Source of the DNA: Luteimonas suaedae
Lineage (GTDB): Bacteria > Pseudomonadota > Gammaproteobacteria > Xanthomonadales > Xanthomonadaceae
Direction: 5' to 3'
Assembly (NCBI RefSeq): GCF_008312895.1
Contig: NZ_VSSP01000001.1
Coordinates: forward strand, 682,001 to 746,000
Length of the DNA: 64,000 bases
Part shown: in pieces, positions 38,880-50,677 of the stretch
How the letters are laid out: every line of letters starts with the position of its first letter
Position numbering within the stretch: the first letter of the stretch is position 1
Made by a program: the position numbers and the translations under genes
The notes under the pieces: generated by a model
Told to the model about the DNA's origin: nothing
Database searches by the model: none
Seen by the model: the letters and a program-made list of their open reading frames with translations, nothing else

Positions 38880-40226
38880 TCAGCCTGCGAGCACGGAACG
38901 GCCGCGACCGATGCCATAGTAGGCCAGCCCGGCCTCCTCGACCATCTCCGGTGCATACACGTTGCGGCCGTCGAAGATCGCGGCGTCGGCGAGCGCATCG
39001 CGCAGCGCGGCGAAGTCGGGGCTGCGGAACTGCTTCCATTCGGTCACCAGCACCAGCGCATCGGCGCCCTGCAGCGCATCCTCTGCGTTGTCGCACAGCA
39101 GCAGGTCGTCACGTTCGCCGAACACCCGCCGTGCCTCGTCCATCGCTTCCGGATCGTAGGCGCGGACCCGCGCGCCGGCATCCTGCAGCTGCTGCAGCAG
39201 GCGCCTGCTCGGCGCCTCGCGCATGTCGTCGGTATCGGGCTTGAAGGCCAGGCCCCAGACCGCGAAGGTCTTGCCGCGCAGCACGTCGATACCGCAGTAG
39301 TGCTGCACGAGCAGGTCGAACAGATGGCTCTTCTGGCGCTCGTTGACCGCCTCCACCGCCTGCAGCAGGGTGGGCGTATGGCCATGGTGCAGCGCGGTCC
39401 GCGCCAGCGCTTGTACGTCCTTCGGAAAACAGGAGCCGCCGTAGCCCGCGCCCGGGTAGATGAAATGCCAGCCGATGCGCGGATCCGAGCCGATACCCTG
39501 GCGCACCGACTCGACATCGGCGGCGACCTTCTCGGCGATGCTGGCGATCTCGTTCATGAAGCTGATCTTGGTCGCCAGCATGGCGTTCGCGGCGTACTTG
39601 GTCAGCTCGGCGGAGCGCACGTCCATGGTCACGATGCGGTCGCGATTACGGTTGAACGGCGCGTACAGCCGTCGCAGCCGCTCGATGGCGTCGTCGCTGG
39701 AGGCGCCGATGACGATGCGGTCCGGGCGCATGCAGTCCTCGACCGCCGCGCCCTCCTTCAGGAACTCCGGATTGGCCACCACCTCGAACGCGATCTGCAC
39801 GCCGCGTTCGGCCAGCGCCGAAGCGACGGCCGCGCGCACGCGGTCGGCGGTGCCCACCGGCACCGTGGACTTGTCGACGATCACCGCCGGTCGTTGCAGG
39901 AGGCGGCCGATCGTATCGGCCACCGCGAGCACGTACTGCAGGTCGGCGCTGCCGTCCTCATCGGGGGGCGTGCCGACCGCGATGAAGATGATCTCGGCGC
40001 GCGCCACCGCCTCGGCGGCGTCGGTGGTGAAGTGCAGGCGCCCGGCTTCGCGGTTGCCGGCCACGATCGGCGCCAGTCCCGGCTCATAGATCGGTACCCG
40101 CCCCTGATTCAGGGCATCGATCTTGTCGCTGTCGATATCGACACAGATCACGTCGTTGCCGACCTCGGCCAGGCAGGCACCGGTGACCAGACCGACGTAG
40201 CCGGTTCCAAAGATGCTCACGTGCAT
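38880..40226 (-). CDS. ugd: UDP-glucose 6-dehydrogenase
   Basis: NAD-dependent enzyme making UDP-glucuronate for surface polysaccharides or lipid A modification. The N-terminal Rossmann motif [17 protein letters not shown] and the catalytic Cys266 in [10 protein letters not shown] are present, with the middle domain ending [18 protein letters not shown]. At 448 residues it is full length. No other polysaccharide genes adjoin it, so the destination of UDP-glucuronate is unknown. It precedes slyX by 2 bp. Confidence 0.96.
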   Translation of the reverse strand: MHVSIFGTGYVGLVTGACLAEVGNDVICVDIDSDKIDALNQGRVPIYEPGLAPIVAGNREAGRLHFTTDAAEAVARAEIIFIAVGTPPDEDGSADLQYVLAVADTIGRLLQRPAVIVDKSTVPVGTADRVRAAVASALAERGVQIAFEVVANPEFLKEGAAVEDCMRPDRIVIGASSDDAIERLRRLYAPFNRNRDRIVTMDVRSAELTKYAANAMLATKISFMNEIASIAEKVAADVESVRQGIGSDPRIGWHFIYPGAGYGGSCFPKDVQALARTALHHGHTPTLLQAVEAVNERQKSHLFDLLVQHYCGIDVLRGKTFAVWGLAFKPDTDDMREAPSRRLLQQLQDAGARVRAYDPEAMDEARRVFGERDDLLLCDNAEDALQGADALVLVTEWKQFRSPDFAALRDALADAAIFDGRNVYAPEMVEEAGLAYYGIGRGRSVLAG

Positions 40227-40244
40227 GGCGATGCTCCCTGCTGT

Positions 40245-41039
40245 CTATTCGGCGGCAGCCGGCATCACTTCGAGCAGCTCGACCTCGAACGCCAGGGTGG
40301 CGTTGGGGCCGATCGGGCCGCCCGGCGTGCCCTGCTCGCCGTAGCCCAGCTCGCTCGGAATCCACAGGCGGTAGCGGCTGCCCGGCGACATCAGCTGCAG
40401 GCCCTCCTGCCAGCCCGGCACCACCTGGTCCAGCGCGAAGGTCGCCGGCTCGCCGCGCGCCAGCGAGCTGTCGAAGGTGGTGCCGTCGAGCAGCTTGCCC
40501 TCGTAATGCACGCTGACCCGGTCGCCCGGCTTCGGCGGCGCGCCCTCGCCCTTCTCCAGCACCTCGTACTGCAGGCCGGACTCGGTGGTCTGCACGCCCG
40601 GCTTCTTGGCGTTCTCGGCCAGGAATGTCTTGCCTTCGGCGGCCAGTCTTTCGGCCTCGGCCTGCTGGCGCGCCTGCATGCGCTGGCCCAGGCCCTGCAT
40701 GATCTGCGCGAGCTGCTGCTCATCGACCTTGGGTTCGTTGCCTTCGAGCGTATCGCGCACGCCCTCGAGCATGGCGTCGAGGTCGACCTCCTCCTTCACC
40801 GGCACCAGCGTGTTCCCCAGTTCGAGGCCGATCGCATAGCCGACCTGCTCCTTCTCGCTCTCCAGCCCCGGAATGTCGAGTGCGGATGCCGGCGCCTCGC
40901 CGTCGGCGGATTTCTGTGCGGCATCGTCGCCGTCGAGGCGCTCGCCGGTCTCCTTGTCCAGCGGCTTGCAGGCGGCCAGCGTTGCCACGAAGGCGATGGC
41001 GAGCAGCGCCGGCAGGGTGACGCGCGGGAAAATGGTCAT
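40245..41039 (-). CDS. FKBP-type peptidyl-prolyl isomerase lipoprotein (FkpA/Mip-like)
   Basis: A 264-residue envelope isomerase. The lipobox LAAC puts the lipidated Cys at residue 24. An N-terminal dimerisation domain (about 58-125, SEKEQVGYAIGLELGNTLV) and a long helix lead to the FKBP domain (about 155-260) with KPGDRVSVHYEGKLLDG, QVVPGWQEGL and LGYGEQGTPGGPIGPN. It probably folds outer-membrane proteins in the periplasm. AAGGAG precedes the ATG. A second, larger relative lies 89 bp upstream. Confidence 0.92.
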   Translation of the reverse strand: MTIFPRVTLPALLAIAFVATLAACKPLDKETGERLDGDDAAQKSADGEAPASALDIPGLESEKEQVGYAIGLELGNTLVPVKEEVDLDAMLEGVRDTLEGNEPKVDEQQLAQIMQGLGQRMQARQQAEAERLAAEGKTFLAENAKKPGVQTTESGLQYEVLEKGEGAPPKPGDRVSVHYEGKLLDGTTFDSSLARGEPATFALDQVVPGWQEGLQLMSPGSRYRLWIPSELGYGEQGTPGGPIGPNATLAFEVELLEVMPAAAE

Positions 41040-41128
41040 GGGGGACTCCTTGGGAAATGGGGGAAGGCCGGCCGCGCCGGCGGCGCGCCCGCAGCAGATG
41101 CGGACGCAGCGATGGAAACGTCGCCGGA

Positions 41129-42073
41129 TCAGAGGATATCCAGCAGTTCGACGTCGAAGACCAGGGTCGCGTTCGGGCCGATCGGCCCGCCCTGCGTGCC
41201 CTTGTCGCCGTAGGCGAGCTCGCCCGGAATCCAGAAACGGTACTTGGCGCCGATGGGCATCAAGGCGACGCCCTCGGTCCAGCCGGGGATCACCTGGTTG
41301 AGGCCGAACTCGGTCGGCTCGCCACGCTCGTAGGAACTGTCGAACACGGTGCCGTCGAGCAGGGTGCCGTGGTAGTGCACGCGCACGCGGTCGCTGGGCA
41401 ACGGGCGCCGCCCCGAACCCTGGCGGATCACCTGGTACTGCAGGCCGGACGGGGTCGAGAACACGCCCTTCTCGTTCTTGTTGGCGGCCAGGAATGCCGT
41501 GCCCTCGGTGCGGTTCTTCTCGCCGACCTGCGCCGCCTCGGCGTCCATCTTCTGCTGCACGCGCCCGGAGAACGCCTGGCGCAGTGCCTCGGCCTCGGCC
41601 TCGGCCAGCAGCAGCTCGCCACCCTCGATCCGTGTCCGCAGCGCCTGCAGCATCACCGGCAGTTCGATCTCGTCGCGGATCGGCAGCAGCGAACGGCCGA
41701 CATCGGCGCCGACCAGCAGGCCGACCTTGCTGCTGTCCACTTCCGGCGGCGCGGCCCCGGGCGGTACGCCCGGCAGGCTTTGGCCGCCGCGCGCAGCCAC
41801 GCGCTGCATCAGCGCCTGGCCGACCTCCTGCATCTCCTCGGCATCGAGCAACGGCTCGCCGCCCTCGAAGGCGTTGCGCACCGCGCGCTCCAGCGCAACA
41901 TAGTCCATGTCCGGACCGACCGGCACCAGCGACTGGCCGACGTCCATCCCCACCATGTAGCTGACCTTTTCACGCTCGTTCTCAAGCCGCGGCTGCTGGG
42001 CGCTCGCGGTCGCCACTGTCAACCAGGCCACAAGCAGACACAGCGCGAACGCGCCGCGCATCGCATTCTTCAT
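41129..42073 (-). CDS. FKBP-type peptidyl-prolyl isomerase with duplicated N-terminal domain
   Basis: A 314-residue periplasmic protein with a cleavable signal peptide (about residues 1-25). It carries two copies of the FKBP N-terminal dimerisation domain: EKVSYMVGMDVGQSLVPV (from about 30) and SKVGLLVGADVGRSLLPI (from about 114), each followed by ExGEPLL/ExGELLL. One C-terminal FKBP domain follows (about 205-314, SDRVRVHYHGTLLDG, VIPGWTEGV). Ordinary Mip proteins have one N-domain. It is clearly a paralogue of its neighbour. The start is chosen at the signal peptide Met with GGAG upstream. Confidence 0.9.
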   Translation of the reverse strand: MKNAMRGAFALCLLVAWLTVATASAQQPRLENEREKVSYMVGMDVGQSLVPVGPDMDYVALERAVRNAFEGGEPLLDAEEMQEVGQALMQRVAARGGQSLPGVPPGAAPPEVDSSKVGLLVGADVGRSLLPIRDEIELPVMLQALRTRIEGGELLLAEAEAEALRQAFSGRVQQKMDAEAAQVGEKNRTEGTAFLAANKNEKGVFSTPSGLQYQVIRQGSGRRPLPSDRVRVHYHGTLLDGTVFDSSYERGEPTEFGLNQVIPGWTEGVALMPIGAKYRFWIPGELAYGDKGTQGGPIGPNATLVFDVELLDIL

Positions 42074-42169
42074 CGGGAAACACTCCAGTTGGGCGCCGCC
42101 GCCGGCGACGCGTAGGCGCCTATTGTCGCGAGGCCGGCGCGCACGGGCAATCGCGTGCACGCCGCACGT

Positions 42170-42748
42170 TCATCTGTCCGCAACAGGCGCCTGCAGGGCA
42201 TGCTCGATCGCCGCCACCACCTCCGGGTCGTCCGGCACGGTGCGGCTGCCCCAATTCGCCAGCACCCGGCCGTCGCGGCCGATCAGGTACTTGTGGAAGT
42301 TCCATTGCGGCGTCGCTCCGGTGGCCGCGGCAAGGTCGCGGTACAGCGCCGTCGCCTCCGGCCCGACCACGTGCACCTTTTCGAACATCGGGAACTTCAC
42401 GCCGTAGGTGAGCGTGCAGAACTCGCGGATCTCCGCCTCGTCCTCGAACTCCTGCGCCTTGAAGTCGCCCGACGGGAAACCGAGCACCGCGAATCCGCGA
42501 TCGCCGTAGCGTGCATGCAGCTGTTCCAGCGCCTCGAACTGCGGCGTGAAACCGCATTTGCTCGCGGTGTTGACCACCAGCAGCACCTGACCGCCGTAGG
42601 TGGCCTGCAGATCGACCGATGTCTTGCCCGCCAGCGGCCGGTAACTGCGGTCCAGCAAACCGTCCGCCGCTTGGGCCTGCATAGTGAGAATGCACATCAT
42701 AAAAACAGCGCAAATAGCTGTTTTATAATCATATTTCCGATTCTTCAT
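42170..42748 (-). CDS. glutathione peroxidase family protein, exported
   Basis: A 192-residue thiol peroxidase. The peroxidatic Cys65 lies in NTASKCGFTPQ, and the Gln and Trp of the active site appear in GFPSGDF and WNFHKYLIGRDG. The N-terminus (AICAVFMMCILTMQAQA) looks like a signal peptide, so the enzyme is probably periplasmic. Bacterial members usually use thioredoxin rather than glutathione. The first 100 bp are much richer in A and T than the surroundings. It diverges from the YtrA-type operon. Confidence 0.88.
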   Translation of the reverse strand: MKNRKYDYKTAICAVFMMCILTMQAQAADGLLDRSYRPLAGKTSVDLQATYGGQVLLVVNTASKCGFTPQFEALEQLHARYGDRGFAVLGFPSGDFKAQEFEDEAEIREFCTLTYGVKFPMFEKVHVVGPEATALYRDLAAATGATPQWNFHKYLIGRDGRVLANWGSRTVPDDPEVVAAIEHALQAPVADR

Positions 42749-42801
42749 GGGGACTCCGCGGCAACATGACTTCAGTTGGGGAACGAATCTGCATCCGGTT
42801 C

Positions 42802-42842
42802 TTGACAGCCCCTGTCTTGGTGTTATAGTTGCATACAACACC
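42802..42842 (+). promoter_or_regulatory. sigma70 promoter with YtrA/GntR-type operator
   Basis: TTGACA (42802-42807) and TATAGT (42824-42829) are 16 bp apart. An inverted repeat GGTGTTATA-N6-TACAACACC (42819-42842; 8 of 9 positions match) covers the -10. GntR regulators of the YtrA subfamily bind sites of this GGTGT...ACACC form, so the operon's own regulator is the likely ligand. Confidence 0.75.
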
Positions 42843-42868
42843 GATCAACCAGCGCAGGAGGTGTCGGC

Positions 42869-43291
42869 ATGAACCGCAAGCTCCACAACACGATACTGGC
42901 TTTCTCCGTCACCGGCGGCATGTTGTTGCTGGGGCTCATGGCAGCCGTTCCGGTTCCCCGCGCGGTCCAGGTCGCGGCCGGGCCGACGCAGAGCCTGTCT
43001 TCCGCGCGCGCCGAAGCCATCGAGGCACGCACCCGGACGTTCGAGGCGGAACTGGAGCGCGCCGGATCCGCCAACGAAATGGTCGCCCTGTCCTCGGTCT
43101 TCCTCGCCGAGATCGTGACCGAGGCGGCAGTCGCCGCGGCTCTGCAGGGCATCGAACGGGACACCACCGGCGAAGACGCCACCCGCACCGGGGCGACCGA
43201 GCGCAAGCGCGGCAACGGCCGCAAGCGTAATGCCCTGGCCATGCCCTATTTCTCGTTCGCGCAGGGCCTGCGCGGCAGCAGCGGGAGCTGA
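42869..43291 (+). CDS. hypothetical single-span membrane protein, first gene of YtrA-type operon
   Basis: A 140-residue protein with one N-terminal hydrophobic segment (about residues 8-28, ILAFSVTGGMLLLGLMAAV). An Ala/Glu-rich helical stretch (about 44-95) and a basic patch (ERKRGNGRKR) near the C-terminus follow. I do not recognise the family. AGGAGGT is a strong ribosome-binding site. It comes directly after the operator-covered promoter and 4 bp before the regulator, so it belongs to the repressed operon. It may be periplasmic or anchored to the inner membrane. Confidence 0.7.
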   Translation: MNRKLHNTILAFSVTGGMLLLGLMAAVPVPRAVQVAAGPTQSLSSARAEAIEARTRTFEAELERAGSANEMVALSSVFLAEIVTEAAVAAALQGIERDTTGEDATRTGATERKRGNGRKRNALAMPYFSFAQGLRGSSGS

Positions 43292-43295
43292 CACC

Positions 43296-43667
43296 ATGAC
43301 GCCCATCCAGTGGAGCGAAGGCGCTCCCATCTACCGGCAGCTGAAGGAGCGCGTCATCGCGATGATGCTCGATGGCCTGCTCAAGCCCGGCGACGCCCTG
43401 CCCTCCGTGCGGCAGGTCGCGGCGGAATACCAGCTCAACCCGATCACCGTCTCGCGGGCCTACCAGGAGTTGGCGGACGAGGCGCTGGTCGAAAAACGAA
43501 GGGGACTCGGCATGTTCGTCACCGATGAGGCATCCAAGAAGCTGCTGGCCAATGAGCGCGAGCGCTTTCTCACCGAGGAATGGCCGCAGGTCCTGGAGCG
43601 CATCCAGCGCCTGGGCCTGGCGACCGAGGACCTGCTCAAGCCGGTCCGCAATGGAGGTGCGAAGTGA
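43296..43667 (+). CDS. GntR-family transcriptional regulator, YtrA subfamily
   Basis: A 123-residue repressor with a winged helix (PIYRQLKERVIAMMLDGLLK, LPSVRQVAAEYQLNPITVSRAYQEL) and only a short C-terminal dimerisation tail of about 45 residues, which is what defines the YtrA subfamily. It should bind the inverted repeat over the operon promoter and be released by a signal such as cell-envelope stress or peptide antibiotics in better-known relatives. Its stop overlaps the ABC ATPase start (GTGA), so the two are co-translated. Confidence 0.9.
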   Translation: MTPIQWSEGAPIYRQLKERVIAMMLDGLLKPGDALPSVRQVAAEYQLNPITVSRAYQELADEALVEKRRGLGMFVTDEASKKLLANERERFLTEEWPQVLERIQRLGLATEDLLKPVRNGGAK

Positions 43668-44557
43668 ATGCCGCCGTTTCCAACCACGAATTGTCCAGTG
43701 ACCTGGTGGTGCAGGCCCGGGGCCTGCGCAAGGCCTACCGGAACACGCTGGCCCTGGACGGCACCACGTTCGACATCGAGCCGGGCCGGATCGTCGGTCT
43801 GATCGGCCCCAACGGCGCCGGCAAGACCACCGCGCTGAAGGCGATGCTGGGGCTGATCCCGTTCGAGGGTGACCTCAAGATCCTCGGCCGCGATCCGCGC
43901 CTCGAGCGCGACGCGCTGATGAACGACGTCTGCTTCATCGCCGACGTCGCCGTGCTGCCACGCTGGATCCGGGTACGCGAGGCGATCAAGTTCGTCGCCG
44001 GCGTGCACCCGCGCTTCGACCGCGCCCGCTGCGAGCGCTTCCTCGCCAACACCCAGCTCAAGCCGGACGCGCGGGTGCGCGAACTGTCCAAGGGCATGAT
44101 CGTGCAGCTGCACCTGGCGCTGGTGATGGCGATCGACGCCCGCCTGCTGGTACTCGACGAGCCGACCCTGGGCCTGGACATCCTCTACCGCAAGCAGTTC
44201 TACCAGCGCCTGCTGGAGGATTACTTCGACGAGCAGAAGACGATCCTCATCACCACCCACCAGGTCGAGGAGATCGAGCACATCCTCACCGACGTGATGT
44301 TCATCCGCGGCGGCAAGATCGTGCTCAAGGCGACCATGGACGAGGTCGGCGGGCGCTTTACCGAGGTGCTGGTCAATGCCGAACAGGCCGAGGCGGCGCG
44401 CGCGCTGGGTCCGATCGACGAGCGTGCATTGCCGTTCGGCAAGACGGTGATGCTGTTCGACGGCGTCACCCAGCCTGCACTGGCATCCTACGGCGAGACC
44501 CGCACGCCGGGCCTGGCCGATCTCTTCGTCGCGACGATGAAAGGAACCTACGCATGA
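43664..44557 (+). CDS. ABC transporter ATP-binding protein
   Basis: A 297-residue ATPase with Walker A GPNGAGKTT at residues 48-56, a signature motif reading LSKGM in place of LSGGQ, and Walker B LLVLDEPTLGLD. Start is GTG at 43664, overlapping the regulator's stop, with GGAGG upstream. It overlaps the permease by ATGA. Transporters under YtrA-type control usually handle antimicrobial peptides or envelope stress, but the substrate here is unknown. The weakened signature is common in this subfamily. Confidence 0.9.
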   Translation: MNAAVSNHELSSDLVVQARGLRKAYRNTLALDGTTFDIEPGRIVGLIGPNGAGKTTALKAMLGLIPFEGDLKILGRDPRLERDALMNDVCFIADVAVLPRWIRVREAIKFVAGVHPRFDRARCERFLANTQLKPDARVRELSKGMIVQLHLALVMAIDARLLVLDEPTLGLDILYRKQFYQRLLEDYFDEQKTILITTHQVEEIEHILTDVMFIRGGKIVLKATMDEVGGRFTEVLVNAEQAEAARALGPIDERALPFGKTVMLFDGVTQPALASYGETRTPGLADLFVATMKGTYA

Positions 44558-45630
44558 ACGCGAGCACCGACACCATGACCCGGGCGCCGGCCGCGAACCC
44601 GCCGGCGGCGCCGCACGCGACCCACCGCTACCGCATGCTGCTGCGTCGCGAATACTGGGAACACAAGGGCGGCTTCCTGTGGGCGCCGCTGGTCGCCGGG
44701 GCGATCTCCCTGGGGCTGACCTTGCTGTTCGCCATCATCGCCCTGGTCGCCGCACACCGCGCCGCGGCGGGCGGCGAGCTGGAGATCGACGGCGAGATGA
44801 TGGTCAACGGCCTCGACCTCGGGCTGATCACCAGCCGCCTCGGCCCCGAGGAGATGCGTCAGCTCGGCGCCGGCCTCGACGTGAGCCTGCTCATGGCCTC
44901 GAGCTGGCCGTTCATCGTGCTCGCCTTCGTAGTGTTCTTCTACTGCCTGGGCGCGCTGTACGACGAGCGCAAGGACCGCAGCGTGCTGTTCTGGAAGTCG
45001 CTGCCGCTGTCGGACCGCGACACCGTGCTGTCGAAGACGATCAGTGCCGCGGTGGTGGCACCGGCACTCGCCACCGTGGCGGCGATCGCAACGATGTACG
45101 GCTTCATGCTGCTGGTAAGCGCGATCGTGCTGGCGCACGGCGGCAACCCGGTGACCCTGCTCTGGGGACCAGCCAGCCCGCTGTACCTGGCTGCGCACTT
45201 CATCGCCGCGATCCCGGTGTATGCGGTCTGGGCGCTGCCCACCATCGGCTGGCTGCTGCTGTGCTCGGCCTGGGCGCGGAGCAAGCCGTTCCTGTGGGCG
45301 GTCATGATCCCGGTGTTCGCCGGCGTGATCGTGTCCTGGTTCGACCTGATGGAGTTCTTCGATCTGGAGACCCTGTGGTTCTGGAAGAACGTGGTCGGCC
45401 GCTCGCTGCTGAGCGTGGTCCCGATCGGCTGGCTGGATGCGCTCGACCTGCAGGGCATGGCCGCGATGGGCCGCTTCAAGTTCGAAAGTGCCGCCGACAT
45501 CCGCGGGGTACTCAACCTGAAGGTCGTGTACTCGGCCTTCGCCTCGCCGAAGATGTGGATCGGCGCCGCCGCCGGCGTGGCGATGATCCTGGCCGCGATC
45601 CGCCTGCGCCGCTGGCGGGACGAGGGGTGA
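44554..45630 (+). CDS. ABC transporter permease
   Basis: A 358-residue integral membrane protein with about six hydrophobic spans (first at about 42-67, others at about 120-140, 170-195, 215-240, 250-270 and 335-350). The cytoplasmic N-terminus (HRYRMLLRREYWEHKGGFLW) and the LYDERKDRSVLFWKSLPLSD loop are typical of ABC-2 type permeases. It overlaps the ATPase gene by four bases and should form the membrane half of the same transporter. The downstream gene is separated by hairpin repeats. Confidence 0.88.
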   Translation: MNASTDTMTRAPAANPPAAPHATHRYRMLLRREYWEHKGGFLWAPLVAGAISLGLTLLFAIIALVAAHRAAAGGELEIDGEMMVNGLDLGLITSRLGPEEMRQLGAGLDVSLLMASSWPFIVLAFVVFFYCLGALYDERKDRSVLFWKSLPLSDRDTVLSKTISAAVVAPALATVAAIATMYGFMLLVSAIVLAHGGNPVTLLWGPASPLYLAAHFIAAIPVYAVWALPTIGWLLLCSAWARSKPFLWAVMIPVFAGVIVSWFDLMEFFDLETLWFWKNVVGRSLLSVVPIGWLDALDLQGMAAMGRFKFESAADIRGVLNLKVVYSAFASPKMWIGAAAGVAMILAAIRLRRWRDEG

Positions 45631-45671
45631 GGCAGGCCGCTTGCGCGGCACTGCCGCGCGGCCTGCCGAAC

Positions 45672-45925
45672 GCCCGGCCATGGATGGCCGGGCCGGACGG
45701 TCCAAAGCCGGTCGGCCTCGCCATGGATGGCAACGGCCCACTCGCCGAAGCGGCAGCAGGATGCCTTAATTTGCATCGGCAGCGGGCGCGAACGCCCGGC
45801 CATGGATGGCCGGGCCGGGCGATCCGAAGCCCACCCGGTCCCGCCATGGATGGCAACGGCCTTGTGGTCGAAGCGGGATCCACGGCACTGCCGCGCAGCT
45901 TGTTGAACGCCGGGCCATGGATGAC
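45672..45925. repeat. imperfect tandem duplication carrying CATGGATG-core hairpins
   Basis: The 343-bp gap 45631-45973 holds no gene. A unit of about 122 bp is repeated: a 10-bp stem hairpin GCCCGGCCAT-GG-ATGGCCGGGC at 45672-45693 and 45794-45815, each followed by a short hairpin GCCAT-GG-ATGGC (45720-45731 and 45843-45854). A third partial unit with CCATGGATG ends at about 45925. Related hairpins occur at 21719-21929. Confidence 0.8.
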
Positions 45926-45973
45926 TGGACCGCACCACCGCCCCATCGCAACGAACCAAACTGGAGCACGTGC

Positions 45974-46807
45974 ATGAAACCTGCCATCGCCACCGCCACC
46001 CTGCTCGCCTGCCTGCTGCCCCTCGCCGCCGCCGCCCAGGATGGCCGTTGCAAGGAATCGGAACCACGCGAGCTGCAGCTCGACCTCGCCGGCGTGAAGA
46101 CCGTGATGTTCGATGTCGGTCCGCACAAGCTGCGGCTCGACGCGACCGATACCCCCGACGCCACGCTGCGCGGACGCGCGTGCGCGGCCAGCGCGGCGCG
46201 CCTGCCGCAGCTGCAGATCGAACAGGAGAAGAGCGGCGACCGGCTGCTGGTCCGCCTGCAACGAGAAGAGCGCGCACTGAGCCTCTCCTTCGGCAACAGC
46301 TACGCCTACCTGGACCTGTCCGGCCAGATTCCCGACGATGTACTGGTGCAATTGAAGGTCGGCTCGGGCGATGCCTGGCTGACCGGCGCCGCGGCGATGA
46401 GCGCGGACGTGGGCTCCGGCGACGTCGAGGCGAAGCAGATCCGAGGCCTGGCCACGGCCAAGGTCGGCTCCGGCGACATCGCCTTCGATGACATCGGCGC
46501 GCTCGAGGTGCTGTCAATCGGCTCCGGCGACATCGAGGCGCGGAACGTCCGTGGCGCGGTCCAGGTCGGCAGCATCGGCTCGGGCGATTTCGAGCTGGAC
46601 GGCGCGCGCGGCGATGTCGCGATCGACACGATCGGTTCCGGCGATGCCAACCTGCGCGACATCGACGGCAACGTGACCATCGGCTCGATCGGTTCCGGCG
46701 ACGTCGATACCCGCGGCATTCGCGGCAATCTCACCTTGCACTCCAAGGGCAGCGGATCGGTCAACCACTCCGGCGTGACCGGCACGGTCGAACTGCCGGG
46801 ACGCTGA
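45974..46807 (+). CDS. secreted GSGD-repeat protein (DUF4097/GIN-like beta-solenoid)
   Basis: A 277-residue exported protein (signal peptide about 1-21, ending AAAAQDG). From about residue 120 it is built of short repeats of roughly 17-20 residues with the core GSGD: KVGSGDAWLTG, VGSGDVEAKQ, KVGSGDIAFDD, IGSGDIEAR, IGSGDFELD, IGSGDANLRD, IGSGDVDTR and GSGSVNH. Such repeats predict a right-handed beta-solenoid, as in GIN/DUF2807-type head domains. GGAG precedes the start. It follows the ABC genes and may share their regulon; binding partners are unknown. Confidence 0.78.
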   Translation: MKPAIATATLLACLLPLAAAAQDGRCKESEPRELQLDLAGVKTVMFDVGPHKLRLDATDTPDATLRGRACAASAARLPQLQIEQEKSGDRLLVRLQREERALSLSFGNSYAYLDLSGQIPDDVLVQLKVGSGDAWLTGAAAMSADVGSGDVEAKQIRGLATAKVGSGDIAFDDIGALEVLSIGSGDIEARNVRGAVQVGSIGSGDFELDGARGDVAIDTIGSGDANLRDIDGNVTIGSIGSGDVDTRGIRGNLTLHSKGSGSVNHSGVTGTVELPGR

Positions 46808-47084
46808 CCCACCGTTCGCTCGCCATGCGAGCGATACCGCTTCGACGGCCCGGCCGCCTGATCCGGCGGCTGGCCTGCGACGTTCAGCAATCCCCGGCTT
46901 CGACCGCTTTGCATCAGGATCGGCGAGCTCGAGAGCATTCCGAACACCCTCGCGGAGATCACGCCCGAATTCAGGCCACGCGCCACGGTTTCCGCCGGCA
47001 CGGGCGCGCGCCGCGCGGCTGCGTTCCATCCCTGATCATCCGCGCGCCGTTCCCGGCACGCCCCGCCAACTCGGTGGGCAGGCC

Positions 47085-48503
<1,419 letters not shown>

Positions 48504-48540
48504 GGATCGTCTCCGCAGCGGTCGATGCGCGGCAGTCTAG

Positions 48541-50064
<1,524 letters not shown>

Positions 50065-50242
50065 GCCGGGATCGCTGACCGAGGGCCGCTGATGTCGCGG
50101 CGCGCCGATCGCCCACCATCGGTCGTGCCCGCGAAAGACGGCCATCAGCGATTTCGACCCGCCGGGTTCCGACGCAAGGATGGCGACCGCCCCTGAGCGC
50201 ACGACGGCGGTAAATTACGCGTTTCGGGCAGCAAACCTGCGC

Positions 50243-50644
50243 ATGCACCTGCTGATCAACATCGATGTCGACGACCTGGCCCGGGCCAAACGCTTTTATT
50301 GCGAAGCGTTCGGGCTCAGGCCCGCACGCCGGATCGGCGAGGGCGTGCTCGAGCTGCTCGGCGCTCAGGCGCCGATCTACCTGCTGAAGAAGGACGCCGA
50401 CAGCATCGGCGCGGGCACGGCCAGGCGGAGCTATGCACGTCACTGGAGTCCGCTCCACTGCGACGTGGTGGTCGATGATCTCGACGCCGCACTGGCCCGT
50501 GCCCTCGCCGCCGGCGCACGCCGGGAAGGCGATATTCGCGAAGGCAGCTGGGGCCGGATCGTGCAACTGGCCGATCCCTTCGGCCACGGCTGGTGCCTGC
50601 TGCAGTTCCTCGGCCGCGGCTACGACGAGATCGCCACCGGCTGA
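50243..50644 (+). CDS. VOC-superfamily (glyoxalase/bleomycin-resistance fold) protein
   Basis: A 133-residue single-domain VOC protein. It begins MHLLINIDVDDLARAKRFYCEAFGL, with a beta-alpha-beta-beta-beta pattern repeated in the second half (LHCDVVVDDLDAALARALAA, WGRIVQLADPFGHGWCLLQF). Metal ligands of true glyoxalases are not all evident, so no reaction is assigned. The start at 50243 is preferred because TAAATT at 50211-50216 looks like a -10 inside the longer frame. It is followed by a large repeat. Confidence 0.78.
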   Translation: MHLLINIDVDDLARAKRFYCEAFGLRPARRIGEGVLELLGAQAPIYLLKKDADSIGAGTARRSYARHWSPLHCDVVVDDLDAALARALAAGARREGDIREGSWGRIVQLADPFGHGWCLLQFLGRGYDEIATG

Positions 50645-50677
50645 GCCCCGGACCACGTCATCCTGCTCGCCGCCGCC

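Noticed and set aside
46808-47084. Small gene between the GSGD-repeat gene and fumC
   Set aside because: No open frame there has a ribosome-binding site or recognisable protein; I see nothing definite in this stretch.
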